Made by a program: the position numbers and the translations under genes. A stretch of 64,000 bases of DNA from Castor canadensis (Eukaryota; Chordata; Mammalia; Rodentia; Castoridae): NCBI RefSeq assembly GCF_047511655.1, contig NC_133392.1:19854001-19918000 (forward strand), read 5' to 3'. Shown piece by piece: positions 1-13,491 of the stretch. The stretch's first letter is position 1. Each line of letters begins with the position of its first letter. The notes beneath the pieces were generated by a model. It did not search any database, had not been told where the DNA came from, and saw nothing but the letters and a program-made list of their open reading frames with translations.

Positions 1-704
1 ACCTCAGCACCTTGGTCCCAGGTAACATCCTAACCACCACACCTGACCCTAAAGGGACAAAGGACTCCGTTTTAAAAGCCTAAGTAATAGGAAGGATCAC
101 AACAGGATGGGTCTGCTCTGTAAACCAACATTTACATTTTTCATCCTTTCCAGAAAAGAGGTTTAAAAGGGAGTGTTTCTTGGAATATTAATAAACAATA
201 AAAATATTTGAAGTGCCATATTATTTCTACTAATCTTTTAAATCTTGAACTGGGGAGATGTATTTGTTTAACAAACTCATAATACTTGGGCAGGCACAAC
301 TCAGGGCATTATACTAATATGTACTCATTTCTAACAATAGCCCTAAAAGGTAGGTACTATGGTGACCTGTCTTCATTAAGATTGGGTGGCCCTGTAGGTG
401 CTGCCTCTGATAAAGGCTCCCTTGGCTGCTTGTGGGAGGGAGAGATCACATGACAGACAGGAAGCCAGAGGTATTCCCAAACCAGCTTCCTCTTCTTATA
501 ACACCTGACTCTGCGGAGAACTGGGAAGCCATGAAAACTACATTGATCCCTTCCAAGGGCAGTGCCCCCCCATAAACTAATCACTCACTTTCCACCCACC
601 TTTCAAGGTTCCACCACCACTCAACATCACCACCCAGGGAACCAGGTTTCCAGTACGTAAAACTTTAGGGAACATACTCAACCCATACTCACACCATGGC
701 AGCT

Positions 705-790
705 CCACTTAACAGGCAGTAACTGGGGCACAGGGAGGTTAAATAACTTGCCCAAGATCACACAGCTGGTAAGTGGCAAGTGGGGTTCAA
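705..790 (-). repeat. MIR SINE fragment
   Basis: Read on the minus strand it gives the MIR core: a 'cttgccacttaccagctg' segment followed by 'tgatcttgggcaagtta' and 'ttaacctccctgtgcc'. Ancient mammalian SINE; edges approximate. Confidence 0.75.
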
Positions 791-1204
791 AGCCAAGCAG
801 AGCAGTTCCAGAGACCACCCAGCTATGGTAAAATTAACACCTGCAAATGTTACTGTTGGCTTTTTAAACTGGTACAACTTTACTGTAAAGCAATGTAGAA
901 AACATGTCAAAAACGATCAAAACACATGTACTCTTTAACCTAGAAAGTCAAAGATTCTCTACATTGCATTCCTACAGGCATGAGGAGACTCCTTGCAGTA
1001 TTAAGAGTAAAATCTGGGACCACAACTGTCCATCAGTAGGTGAATAATTAGCTAAATTTTCATAGATCAGCTCTGTCAAATGTCAAGCAATCATGGAAAA
1101 TTAAATTGTAAAAATGATGCAATTGCAAGAAAAATATGTCTAAATATAATGCTAAGCAAGAAAGTCAGAATGTGAAGTTGCACATAATCCAGGGTCCCTC
1201 TTAG

Positions 1205-1690
1205 CTATAGTTTTGCTTTCTGTAGTTTCAGTTGCTCACAGCTAATAATGGACTATAAATATTAAATAGAAAATTCCAGAAATGAGCAATACATAAGTTT
1301 TAAATTGTGTGCTGTTCTGAGACACAGGATGAAGTCTCTCCCAGATCTGCTCTCCTGCCTGGGATGTTAATCTTCCCTTTGTCCGGGGTATCCATGCTGT
1401 ATATGCTACCCTCCTTTAGTCATTTAGCAGCTGTCTCAACTATTAGATCAACTGTCATAGTATGACATTGCTTGTGTTCCCAAGTAACTTGTATTTTACT
1501 TGATAAAGGCCCCAGATCACAAGAAGAGTGATGCAAAGGAGGTACCAGAGAATAAAGCATAAAAGGACAGACTAACTGGTACTGTGAGGCAGCACGGCAG
1601 GGCATAAAAGAAAGAGCATAGGGCTCAGTGCCATCCGTGGTTGCAGGCATCAACTGGAGATCCTGGAAATGTATCCTCCAAAAGTAAGCA
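1205..1690 (+). mobile_element. Tigger-type DNA transposon, internally deleted
   Basis: The stretch runs from a 'gtttcagttgctcacagc' terminal-type sequence through 'ttaaatagaaaattccag', 'gtatccatgctgtatatgct' and a degraded transposase N-terminus (gccccagatcacaagaag, near 1511), then jumps to a 3' end ending 'aaatgtatcctcc'. It belongs to the same family as the copy at 53471-54412, in the opposite orientation. Non-coding relic of a cut-and-paste TcMar-Tigger element. Confidence 0.75.
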
Positions 1691-3293
1691 AAATACAACT
1701 ACATTTAAAAATATATGTAATGTCCAAAATAAAATGAATGAATACAAATAGGTGAATAATTGAGTGTGACAAGGAGATGATTGCTAATAGCCTTTTCTTT
1801 CAAAATCTTTACATTATTACAGTAATGCTGTTATACATAAAACCTGGAAAAAGAGAAGTCTATCTCAAGGTATTTAGGAGAATAAGCCATGAGCATCCAG
1901 AAGGAAGCACACCAGGGATGGATCTACTGTACTGTCTCTGGTTAAGGGATGCCCTGCCAGGGAGGAAGGATGGAGGTGGCAGATAGAGAACTCCAGCCGA
2001 GACAAATTCTAACACTGCAGATTCAAGGCCCTGCTCAATCCCCGTGAATCATAACGACAGTGAAAGAAGCAAAGGCCAGTCAATGCCAGGACTTTTCCCA
2101 TAAAGCATATGATCTAAAGAAACACCTTGCAGTCCTGAGAGATCTAGGCTCAGAGCTGATCACGGGACACGTGAGGATGTGCCACATTCTACAGTCCCTT
2201 ATCTGTCTGTCCCAGGTCTCATCAATGGTCCCTGGGAGAGAGACCAGAGTGACCTGGGCCATTGCTTGGATGCACACTGAAACACCTAGAAGTAAAATCC
2301 TTAGATTCCTTAAGAAGTCAAGTCAAAGCAAGAGGAAAACAAAAAAACTCCCCTCAGCAGGAACAACCAAATAAGGTGAATTAAAAGGTTTCAAAGAGAT
2401 GAATCATCAGACTAATTAAATAAAGTTGTCATAGTAAAATAAATAAATAAATAACAAGGCAAAAATATCTGAACAGCCAAATAGAGTCTTTTGAAAGGTT
2501 TGAAAGGCACGACATAGTTATTTTTATTTCAGCAGCTCTCCTTAGGAGTTTGTCCATTTGCTTCCTTATCCAGAAGCCAACAGAGCATCTTTCAGTCGTT
2601 GTGTGCCTCAAGATGGTGGCAACATGTCCTTTCTCCACTACCACCTCTTCCTTTTACTAACAGGACAGCCCCCACAAATGCCAGTTTGGTTGGGACAGGG
2701 AGCCAGTCCCTGAAAATTTACTGCAACCAAGTAAAGGTACAAAGTTTACTGATTTGAAAGCAATCTACTGAGCTTAAACATGCTGTAATTCAATCCAAAG
2801 GTTTTTTTAAAGAAACATTAAAGTATGTAAGTAAGTGGTTTGTTGAATGACAGGCAAAAGCCCCTAAGAGAATTTTCAAACAGATGGTAGTAGCCTTTAA
2901 ACACATTATACTTCATTTTGAGTGATCTTAACAGAAAATGCAAATAATATGTGCAAGTTGCCCATTGTTTAAATATCATTCTTACTCCTGAAAGTAAAGC
3001 CTCCAGCTCACCCCCCACCCCAACACACACTCCTTCCCAGTGCTCCCCTCTCAGACTGTGCCTGGCAACATCTCCATAGTTCTCCAGCCATAATAAACAA
3101 CCTCACATCAGCACAACTGCAAAAGTAATTGGCATTTTAAATGCTTATTCTACCTCCCTGGTGGCTTTGCTGCAATACTGAAAGACAGAAGGAAGTTTTT
3201 CCCCCAATTAAAAACATGAGATCTTAAAGGAGCTCAGGACAAGGTGAGTTCAATACACAGCATGTAAACATTCACAGAGAAATGGTACAACTT

Positions 3294-3500
3294 GCCAGGT
3301 GACGGTGGCTCACGCCTGTAACCTAGCTATTTGAGAGGCAGAGATCAGGAGGATCATTATTTGAAGCCAGCCAAGGCAAATAGATAGAGACACCCATATC
3401 TAAAATAACCTGAGCAAAATGTACTGGAGGTGTAGCTCAAGTGATAGAGCACCTGCTTTGCAAGCACAAAGCCCAGAGTTCAAACCCCTCACGAGAGACA
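3294..3500 (+). mobile_element. Composite SINE (B1-type + ID)
   Basis: A 7SL-like left part (ggctcacgcctgtaacctag) is followed by a tRNA-like part with A box (gtgtagctcaagtgatagag) and B box (gttcaaaccc). Confidence 0.88.
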
Positions 3501-3600
3501 GACAGAGAGAGGGAGAGAGAGAGAGAATGAGACAAAGACAGAAAAGAAAGAAAGAAGGAAGCAAGGAAGGAAGGAAGGAAAGAAGGAAGGGAAAAGAGCA
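3500..3600 (+). repeat. GA / GGAA-rich simple repeat (SINE tail)
   Basis: Purine-only tail of the preceding SINE expanded into (GA)n then (GGAA/GAAA)n. Any open frame through it is an artefact. Confidence 0.85.
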
Positions 3601-5243
3601 GGTACAACGTTTGCCAACTGAAAATACTTTTTCCACATAAGATACCATTTTAAAAATCACTTTTCAAAATAAAACAGAGAAGCAAAATAAAGCAAGGACC
3701 AAGACTTTTAGTGATTAATAGGTTTTGTCAGAACTGGACTTCAAGTGAAACCTTAGGCCAAAGAATCTTGAGAGGTAGAGTGAACTCTGTCCTCTCCCTC
3801 CCCTCTTCAGAACCCTTAAAGAGCAGACATTAAAAAGTTTTCCAAGAGGGAATTCAAGAGGGTTTCTAAAAGTGCTCCCCAGCACTCTCATCACTCATCA
3901 GAAACTCTCTGGACAGGAATGACACTTGCTAGGGTTTTTTTTCTCTCTCCCTCCACCTGTCGCCCCAATCTCTCTTGGAATGCCAGAGCCAGGCCATTTG
4001 CACTTTCTGCCTGAATGACAAAGTCTCCCCTGCAATCCAATATCTCTCCTGCAACCCAAGCTGGACACCCCTAGAAAAATATATGCCAGTGGAGACCACT
4101 TCATACATAAGGGTCACAGAATGGCCACAGGTTGATCCCTCTTCCAACCCCTGCCTTTTGTTCCTTCAACATAGTGACTAGCTCCACCTTTCAGAATAAG
4201 TACGGCTGGGATGGGTGAAGACACACGAAGAATTGTGAGAGCAGGAGTCGGGCTGACTATTTCTAACTTCCTAGGGCTCAAGGTGGACCCAGCTACTGCT
4301 CTGGAATTCCAGGCAGGCGTGCCTGGCATAAGTAATTGAGTTAAGGGCGATCTAAAGAAAGACTTCACGTTCACATTCATATGCTAAACTCGATTAAAAA
4401 TAGACTCAAGTAGGACCTGACTTCACTTTTAATTTTAGCCTGGTGATGAGCACGTCCTAAAGACAGAAAGTCACCAGACACTTTCCTGAGTGCAGTGATC
4501 TTCATATTTTTATAAAAAGGAAATGCAGCAAGTTCTATTAATAAAAGTGCTGTAGCCTCAGTTAAATCTGGATGGGTGGTAAATCCGGGCTCCCTCTGGC
4601 TTCACCTGCCCGGGGCCAGTCACTCACTCACACCCAAGCCCCCAACAGGTCATATGCATGGGGGAGGGGGAGAATGTGGTCCAGGAATCAAAGGCCACAT
4701 GTGATTGCTTTGTGATTAGTGAGGCACTACAAGGCACAGCTCCTGGACACCTCTCAGGTGACCAAGTGACTCAACCAAACGCATCTGCCAGTAACTCTTA
4801 AAGGGCGTATGAAATGAACCATTGCCAAGATGGAGCCCTCTGCGTTATGAGATTTACTGATGAAATGGAGGCTGGGTTATGGTTTTAAGAGAGTCCCAAG
4901 GAGAAAGGAGAGAGATTGTGACAATCGCTCAGTGAGGACAAGCAATCCACCTTTCTTCCAACACAAAGGTGGCACAAAGACAGTTGGCCTCCAGCTCGCC
5001 AGGTCTCTTGCCTTTCTATCTACCCGCACATAGCAAAACAAAATGTGACCAGGTGGAAAAGCCACCCTTAGAGAATTGAGGCTCTGCACCCAGGCTGAAT
5101 GATAATTCCAAACTTAGGCAAAAATACCCAGGTCTATAAGAAAGTGCTAGGGCTGAGTGTGGATGTCCAGTCACAAGGCACTTCAAACACAAATTCCCAC
5201 CCACCTCAGGATGCTTTAGATGTCTAAGAGCAGCACTTCTGCA

Positions 5244-5350
5244 TTTTTTTTTTTTTTTTTTTTTTTGGTGGTGGTAGTACTGGGGTTTAAACTCAGGGCC
5301 TCACATTTGCTAGACAGGTGTTCTCCCACTTGAGCCACTGCACCAGTCCC
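5244..5350 (-). mobile_element. ID-type SINE with poly-T (poly-A tail on minus)
   Basis: A T run of 23 is followed by the reverse complement of the tRNA-like unit (gtactggggtttaaactc ... cttgagccactgcaccag). Confidence 0.85.
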
Positions 5351-5399
5351 TGCTTTCTTTTGTAAATAAACATTTAAGCCTTGCCAGGCACTGTGTTGG

Positions 5400-5550
5400 C
5401 ACTGTGTTGTGGACAATCTCGTGTCATCTTCCCAACAAACAAATGAGACTGACTGAAGAAACGAGGCACAGAGAGTACAGGCACCCGCCTAGTAAAGACA
5501 GCCAAGATATTCTAGCCCATGTCTCTCTCAACCCAAAGCTAGACTAGTGG
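5400..5550. repeat. MIR/L2-like degenerate repeat
   Basis: Contains 'gccaggcactgtgttgg' and 'gaaacgaggcacagagag', typical of MIR/L2-family 3' regions. Boundaries uncertain. Confidence 0.4.
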
Positions 5551-5789
5551 CAATAAAAAAAAGTCCCACCGGGGTCAAGGAGGGAGTTCTAAGTGGATTT
5601 CCATAGGCAAATTTCCTTCCCTCAAAGGAAGACCAACTCTCATATTTGGTTGAGATTTCATTCTTGTTTTGCTTTTGCCTCTCCTTCTCATGTTAATATC
5701 ACAGCTCTTTGTAAACACCCTGTCAATCTCCAATTTAAACAATCCCACAATAATCTGACCCTAACAGGAACATAAATTCTGTAGGGTGA

Positions 5790-5875
5790 GATAGAAAACC
5801 CTAAGCTCTGGAGTCAGACAGATGTGAGTTAGGATCCCAGCCTTTCCATTGACTAACGACATGATTCTCACAGCC
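5790..5875 (+). repeat. MIR SINE fragment
   Basis: The segment 'agctctggagtcagacagat' followed by 'gttaggatcccagcctttcc' matches the MIR 5'-central region. Confidence 0.65.
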
Positions 5876-6104
5876 AGAATCAAACTCAAGAACATCTGAA
5901 AACAGGATAGCTGAGCTGGTGCTCTGTCTTAACTTTTTATAATGGAAATGATCTGGCTATATAAAGGTAGAGAAAATAGTACAATTTCCCATGTATCATC
6001 GTCCAGCTTCAAAAATTATCAACCCATGGACAATTTTGTTTACTTTGTGCCTCTAAATCATTCCCCCACCATTTAAAACAATGTTTGTCATTTTATTTTA
6101 ATTT

Positions 6105-6217
6105 ATTTTTTTGAGACACAGTCTCACTAAATAACCCAGGCTGGCCTGGAACTGGCAATCCTCTTGCCTCCATCCTCCCAAGTTCTGGTATTACAGGTAT
6201 GCACCACTATGCCCAAC
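6105..6217 (-). mobile_element. B1-type (7SL-derived) SINE monomer
   Basis: Reverse-complement features: 'ttgagacacagtctcac', 'aggctggcctggaact', 'attacaggtatgcacca'. No ID half attached. Confidence 0.85.
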
Positions 6218-6416
6218 TCCCCCAAACCCTCATTATTTTGAAGTGAATTCCAGACATATCATTTCATCTATACTGTAGTATATAGCTCTAGAGTGTAACA
6301 ATTTTTAACTTCATCACAGCAGCATTACAATTACAAACAAGTAAGTAAGTCAGAAATAAATAATTCCCTAGCCCCCATATCCAGTCTACTCAAATTTCTT
6401 AGGTTATCCTCTATGT

Positions 6417-6418
<2 letters not shown>

Positions 6419-6455
<37 letters not shown>
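6419..6455 (+). repeat. (CA)n microsatellite
   Basis: About 18 uninterrupted AC dinucleotides. Confidence 0.97.
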
Positions 6456-6458
<3 letters not shown>

Positions 6459-7572
6459 TACTGTCAGTTTGTTTGAGCTCTGATTCAAATGAGGATTTTA
6501 GACTATATTTTGCTGATAAGTATTTAAAGGTCCAGTTACTTTACAGATAGCCCTTCTTGCTATTTCATTCTTACAATTTATTTGCTAAAGATACCAGATC
6601 TTCTGGCCTGAGAATAGCCCCCAGTCTAATTGGTTATTTCACTGTCATGGTGTCATTTTGACCTGTTCCTCTATCCCCTGTATTTTTGACAAAGTGGTGG
6701 TGAAATCTCGAACTGGCATAAATTCAGAGTCTTAACTTTGATGGTGCTGTGTACTTCCAAATACATCCATTACCTTAGAGGCCACATGGTGCCTAGAAGT
6801 CATTCTTTTTTGTGACACTAAGACTGATAGTGGGTTTGAATGAATGTGGTCAGCCTGACCCATCCATTAGACAAGTCCTCATCAGCTCCGCTCGATAGTT
6901 TGGCAGCCATTAACATGCATACTGTCTGAACACGATTTCACTAGGGTTTGAAGGTGTACTGTCCTGTCTGTACTTACTACATGGGACTCTCACATAAAGA
7001 ATTTCTCCTCATCATATTTAGCTGTCCTAATGTATTGGACAAGAGGAGCAGAATAAATACCTAATTCTTTTCCTTTCTTGCTTAGTTTTCAATATAATAA
7101 ATTGGTTCTTGGTATCTTATATTGGGAAATATTAAACTTTTAACTCATGGACTTGATACATTTCAACAAATTTAATTTATGTCAATCTACTAACTTTCTT
7201 CAAGTTAAAACTGCTTACCATTTGGGCAGTAAGAGCTTCTGAGTCTTTCTGACAGGACACAGTGGTGTCTGATTCCTTTTGGTATAAGATATTCCAGCTT
7301 ATCATGTATGTTTTCTATCCCAGACCAGGAATCAGCTATGATTCTGAGGACTCTCAGTTCTTTTTAGTGGAAAATTATTTTAGATGTCACGGTCTGGATG
7401 TTCTAGGTGCTTATTGCTACCAAGTGAGTCCTTATTTCTAGGCTATGCAGTGGACAGAGTTAGAAAATATTTACTTAAGAGAAAATCCATAAAAAGTACA
7501 TATTGATATTTCCAATTCAAATTTAGCATTGCAGGATCTTCACTTTATATCTTTGATTGTAAAAGTGTTTTC

Positions 7573-7684
7573 CCTTTTTTTGGGGGGGAGGGGGTACAAA
7601 CATTTGAACTCAGGGCCTCACACTTGCTAGGCAGGTGTTCTACCACTTGAGCCATTCTGCCAGCTCTCTCTCTCTCTCTCTCTT
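7573..7684 (-). mobile_element. ID-type SINE followed by (CT)n
   Basis: T/G-rich lead, 'tttgaactcagggcctc', 'acttgctaggcaggtgttc', 'cttgagccattctgccag', then a CT run at 7664-7684. Confidence 0.82.
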
Positions 7685-7689
7685 TGAAC

Positions 7690-9465
7690 ATAAACTGAAA
7701 GTCTTAGTTTCAAATTATTTTAACATAACTACTTATATGTATGCGTAAGTCTACTGGGTGCATACTAATAACTAACTTATGGTAATTAGTGTCAGTATGT
7801 ACTAGCAGTATTATTACAAATAATATTACTGGAAACAGCTAGACTTGTCTGGAGCACATTTTTATCTTAAGATTTATTCCAGTTTTATATAATCAACTTA
7901 TGATTTAAAGTTATCCAAAGTCATTTTGCACCAACTTAATACATGTTTGTTTTATTTTGCTCTTGATTGTAGGGGAAATTATTGGAAATGTTTTTTCTAA
8001 TTTTGACTCAATTTTATTTATAATTAGCAAAAACACTTATGAGGCTACAAGACCAAATCTACAAAACAAAATACATTCAACGAACTCTAGCTTCTACCAC
8101 AACCTACCCCTCCATTTCCTCCCTCCCCATACAGGTAACCATTTTTATTGGCTTATGCTTCCATTTATTTTAATTATAACAAACATATATATTAAATGAA
8201 AGGTAGCATGCTATCCACTTTTTTGCACTCTGCTACTTTGATTTAGCAATATGCCCAGAAGCCCATTCCTCAGCAGTAAGTGGACTGTCCTCCTTTTGTG
8301 CACTACTTAGAACACACTGCACAGGTGTCTCCAGCTTTACTCTGCCCAACAGTGTGCCTTGTTTCTAGATTTGCAGTTTGACAAATAGTGCCATAATGGA
8401 GAACCTTGTGCATATACAGCTTCCTTACTTTTGCTTGTGCATCTTGGGGTAGATCCTATAAACAAGATCGGTTGGTCAAAAATTGACACACATGAAATTT
8501 GGTTAGGACTTGTCAACTTCTCCCCACAGAGGTTGTAGCATTTCACACTCCCACCATGATGTAAGATGTTTTATATGCTGACATTGATTTTTTTTTAATT
8601 TTTATAAAATCTGAGAAGTTTAATTATCTTTGAAAGAGATCTTAATGAAAGCCACCTAATCCAGTTCTTTACATTTTAGACAAAGGAAAGGACTGGAATG
8701 TGCTCAAGGCTCTATCTCTACGCCCTGACCTCCCAGATTGGCACTTTACACATGATTTTCCTCCCTAATTACGTCACAGAAGTCAGGCCTCATTCTAAGT
8801 ACTCAGATTGAAAATATTATAGGTTAGTCTGGGTTTTTGTGAGCTACAAATAGTTCCCTGAATCAGAAAATGCAAGGTCACTGGGCAAGGGGGCACTTCC
8901 CAGTACTTCCTCCTTTCCTAATCCCCTCACATCCTGTCTAACAAAACACAGATTGGATTTGGAATTTGAGGGCAGGACAGCCAAGTGCTGGCTACTCTCC
9001 ACGCCACACACCGAAGATCATCTTCCCTGAGTTTCCCTCTCCCCACAGCTCCTCCCGGCATCTGAGATCGCACACGACCTAGACTTTCATCCTTGCTGGA
9101 CATGCAATTGTTCTAGTCTCTTTCGGCCTTTGTTTCAAGGGACTGAGCCCAAGCCTGTTGTTCTACATCTGCCATTGAGATCCCTTCATACACAACTCAG
9201 ATCTCAATCAAAGACAGTTCCACTAGACTGGCAACTTCCACAGCCAGGCTGCAATAAGAGCACCGAGTTACTGATGCCCTGGGTGAGTTCTGTTTCCCTG
9301 AATCACACAGCAGCAGAGGCCAAGATCCTCACGCATGGTACATCTGCAGTTCCCTGAATCCAAAGCTCAGATCCTAGAGCCCACATGCCCACATGGTTCA
9401 CATCTTAGGTGGGCTTGCAAGGAACAAATGCCATCATTTGACAGTCACTACAGTCAGTAGTTCAG
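7690..9465. other. No recognised feature (RBM20 intron 1)
   Basis: About 1.8 kb of moderately AT-rich intron. A part near 8200-8560 resembles an old L1 3' relic, but I cannot anchor it. No coding content seen. Confidence 0.35.
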
Positions 9466-9469
9466 TTAG

Positions 9470-9660
9470 TAATTCAACAAATACTCACCGAGCACCCTCT
9501 AGGTGCCAAGAACTGTTCTGGGGTGTTGGGGGACAGACGCCTGAATAAAAGTCCCCTGCTTCTGTAGCACTTATGAGGGGGAGGCCAGGATGAAAGGAGA
9601 AGTAAAGACAATAAAAGCAAAACAAATAAGTAAATTATCCGTCTGTTGGAAAATGACAAA
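9470..9660 (+). repeat. L2/MIR3-like ancient repeat
   Basis: The sequence around 'gagcaccctctaggtgcc' and 'aagaactgttctggggtg', followed by 'aataagtaaattat', follows the widespread 'attgagcacctac.. gtgccaggcactg' LINE2-type 3' sequence. Family name uncertain. Confidence 0.5.
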
Positions 9661-9840
9661 TGGAAAAAACAGAACACAAGGCAAGGAAGCACGACCAAGA
9701 AGTGATGAACTCAAGATGCAATTCAAAGAGGGTGTTCCCAGTGGGTCCCTTTGACAATAGCTTATTTTTCAGGGAACTCCTTTTTTTAAACTTCCACAAG
9801 TCAACTGTCATTATCATTGCCATAGTAAACCTGCAACTAT

Positions 9841-10145
9841 TAGGCCCAATGGCTCATGCCTGTAATCCCAGCTCCTCAAGAGGCAGAGATAAGGAAGATC
9901 ACAGTTTGAGGTCAACCTGAGAAAAGAGTTAGCAAGACCCCATCTCAACCAACAAGCCAGGCATAGTGGCACATACCTCCAGCTATACAAGAGGCCAGAC
10001 CTGGAGAAAAAGTGAGACCCTATCTTAAAAATGACTAAAAGCAAAAAGGGCTGGATGGAGGTGTGGCTCAAGTAATAGAACACCTGTCTAGCAAGCTCCA
10101 GGCCCTGAGTTCAAACCCCAGTCCAGCCAAAACAAACAAACCAAA
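9841..10145 (+). mobile_element. Trimeric composite SINE (B1-B1-ID)
   Basis: Two consecutive 7SL-like monomers (ggctcatgcctgtaatccca near 9850; 'gccaggcatagtggcac' near 9956) are followed by an ID unit (ggtgtggctcaagtaatag; gagttcaaacccc) and an A-rich tail. Confidence 0.88.
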
Positions 10146-10649
10146 AACCTGTTATTCTCACAATCGTCAAGGTAATGAGAGAGAAGAGTCTCAGTGTTGC
10201 AGTTGACTTGTGGCATTTCAGAAACCGCTTAAAATAAGCAGAGTGTTAGCTTAGGGCTTAAAAATCTGTTTTTGTGACCCAGAATTTGTCACTGAAAGCT
10301 TTGATGCCATGAAGTCTAAGGAGGGTCCCAGTGGTCAGAACGAACATTTCTCCTAGTTGGATTAAGTTTTCCAGAAGACACATAGCCTGGAAATTGCCTA
10401 TACAAAATCAAACCCTGGCTGGGCATGACTGAGTAAAACGAAGACAGGTCACACCATGGCACTAATCCAGCAGAACAAATGTGCCAGGTGTTTCAGTTGA
10501 CAAAGCGACCCTCACAGGATGGATCTTTCGCTTCCCACTTTATCGTGCCGTTATTTCAGCCCTGGATGTGACTGATCCTCTATCTCTCCATGAAACAGGA
10601 TCTAAACATCAAAGAGTCTCTTTTGGTTCAGACAAAATCCCATTTCACT

Positions 10650-10842
10650 TTTTTTTTTTTTTCCAGTACTGGTGCTTGGACTCAGGGCCTTCACCTTGAG
10701 TCACTCCACCAGCCCTTTTTTTGTGAAGGGTATTTTCAAGACAGGGTCTCACAGAACTATTCGCCCAGGGTTGCCTTCAACCTCCTGGTCTCTGTCTCCT
10801 GAGTAGCTAGGATTACAGGTGTGAGCCACTGGGGCCCAGCTT
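10650..10842 (-). mobile_element. Composite SINE (ID + B1)
   Basis: T run, then ID reverse complement (gtactggtgcttggactc), then B1 reverse complement (gggtctcacagaactat; ggattacaggtgtgagcc). Confidence 0.85.
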
Positions 10843-12189
10843 CCATCTCACCTTTATCAAGCAATTAAAGACACTAGGGCTTCTTTTTCTAGTATTACTT
10901 CCACTTACTCTACTCTTTCCCCTGACCTTTAGGAGACCCAAACAATTATGTACCAGAAGACCCTTACTATCCCACCTCATCTCAAACCAGAATGACCCTG
11001 CGTGTTCACCTGTAGTCTTATGATCCAGCTCTCCTAAAGCAGGAGGTGGTCCAGCACCTTTATTTTCCATCCTAATCCTAGCAAGTAATCTACCACTTGG
11101 ATTGTTCAATCAATGAACTCCAATCTGTGGCCAGTAAACCACGCTTACTCTGAATCCCAGTAGCTCAACTTCTTACATTCTCCTGAACCACAAACCAGTA
11201 GAGCAACTTTTGTTATCATCAAGTAAGTAGCATCCATCTTGGTATTCTCATAATTAGTACCATTTATAAGCTTAATTGCAAGTGAATTCCTGAAACAAAA
11301 AGTCCTTGTAGGGTATTAAATGACTTTGATCTTACCATTCAGTACTTCATTTCAACAGTACATAGTCACATGCCATCACAATGACGCAGAACAAGCCTGC
11401 ACCCTAGGCCCCCTGTTAACCGTGTGGAGTCTCCGAAGCTAAGTGTCCCCCTTTGGCACACAGCAGCTTGCAGACCAGAGCTCAGGGTCTCCCCATCTGC
11501 TTCCTCTTCTTATCAGTCAGGGTGAAGCACAAGTTGGAGAAAACCAAGCTCGGTGTTCCTCAGTTCTCACCAGGAGAGCACCTGAGTAGTTTTTCTCATC
11601 CCTGAGTCAGGTGGGTCAGAGTCAGGTTGCACTTATGCCTCAAGGACAGAGACCCCAGGAAGTGCCTAGGATACCAAGAAGCATGGCACAGCCCTGCCTA
11701 CAAGGATAGTGCAGGCTGGCTTGAGAGGGCAAATGCTACAATGGGGGGGCACAGAGAACCCTGCTTAGGATCAGGGAATACCCTGGAAGAGGTGAGGTTT
11801 AAGCAGAATCCAGGAGGATGAAGAAGAATGTTCTAGTCAAGGAGTGGGGAATGGTGCAGGCTGGCAGAGGGAAGCAGGAGGACAGCCAAGGCAGGACAGC
11901 AGGCCAGGGACTGGCAAGCTAAGTGGGAGGGGACCTGGGTCTGGAAGGGCCTCCAGGCAGCCTGCATCTTGACCCAGGGGCAAGCAGACGCCACCGATGG
12001 GGCTTTAAGCGAGCAGATGACACTGTCCTGGTGTAGAGAAAAGAAATGTCAGAGCCCAGACCTGGCTGGAGGCAAGGGGAGAAGCTGGGAGGCCTGAACT
12101 CAGGGCTGTGGAAAGGGCAGAGGGGTTCAAAAGAAAGGGAGGAGGACAAGTTGGAACAGTCTGAAGGCCTGGCTCAGAGCCTGGACTTT

Positions 12190-12290
12190 CCGATCATTGG
12201 CGAGGGGACCCTGAGCCACTAATCCCTACCTACTTCACAGGGTTGTTGGAGGATTAAAAGGGATAACCCAGGAGGAAACGAAGTGCTGCT
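12190..12290 (+). repeat. MIR SINE fragment
   Basis: Contains 'cctacttcacagggttgttg' and 'gaggattaaaagggataac', the MIR 3' region. Confidence 0.6.
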
Positions 12291-12687
12291 CACTGCCCCC
12301 AGCACCGTGGCCTCTGCTGAGGCCACACGGCTAGGGGACTTCAGGTTACCCACACAGGCACAGGCCTTGCCCTGCTCTGCACAACAGCTCCAAGATTTGA
12401 TGGTCTGTGTACTGTCCAGTCTCATTCCAGACCTGACTTCTTTTCTAGAAAACCAGAGAGCTGAATTAGATGACCTCCAAGGTCTCATCCAGGTTTGTGG
12501 TTTTATTATCTTATTCCCTCTTGTGTCCCAACGTGCCTAGTGATACTTCAAATAAAAATCTATTAAAGGAATACTTCAAAATCTATTGAAGGAATAGATC
12601 AACAGAAGGAAAAAAACCTCAGCTAATAAGTGATTGACTCTGAAAACCAAGACGAGAAAGTATGCTCCTTTCTTTTTCTTCTGGATA

Positions 12688-13003
12688 GTTGGGGTTTGAA
12701 CTCAGGATCTTGTGCTTACTAGGCAGGCGCTCTACCACTTGAGCCATGCCCCCAGTCCTTTTGGACTTTCATTATTTTTTGAGTAGGTTCTCAACTTTTT
12801 ACCTGGGGCCAGACTTGGACCATGATCCTCCTACCAATGTCTCCTACATAGTTGGGATTTACAGTAGTTTGCACCACACCTGGCTTATTGCTAAAATAGG
12901 GGCTCACTACTTTTTTTTTAAGGCTGACAATAACCATGATCCTCCCAATCTTTACCTCCACAGTAGCTGGGATTACAGTCATAAGCTGCCATGCCTGGCC
13001 CAA
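12688..13003 (-). mobile_element. Trimeric composite SINE (B1-B1-ID)
   Basis: ID reverse complement first (ttggggtttgaactcagg; cttgagccatgcccccag), then two B1 reverse-complement monomers ending 'ctgggattacagtcataagc'. Confidence 0.85.
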
Positions 13004-13491
13004 AACTATGTTCTCTGAATGCCTTAAAGGGTCACATTCAGATTCCATCCAAAGACACAGTAATAAAAATTCAAAGAGGTTTCACCCAAAAACTAATTCT
13101 TAGGTACAGAATTTGTGCTCCTAAAAGGTTAAATTATAATTGGTCTAGATATTTATCCAAGATGAACTGAAAGACACATCAAGATAAAGACTTACAAATA
13201 AATGGTATGAACATTTCTTTGCAACAGCCCCAAACTAAAAGCAACCTAAATGTGCATCTACAGATGAATGAATGAACAACCTGTGGTACATTCATAAAAC
13301 AGAATACTACTCAGCAATGAGAAGGTCCAGAAGAACCTCAAAATCATTCCACTAAAACAAAAATCATAGAATAGGAGAAAATATTTGTAAATCATACATC
13401 TGATAAGGGTCTAGTATCCAGAATTTATAAAGAACTCTTATAATTTCACAAAAAAAGTATAAACAACTTGATTTTAAAACAGACTACAGAG

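Noticed and set aside
3294-3500. tRNA-like A and B boxes as possible tRNA genes (here and in every ID unit)
   Set aside because: They are SINE-embedded promoters with no foldable mature tRNA cloverleaf; repeated many times with A-rich tails.
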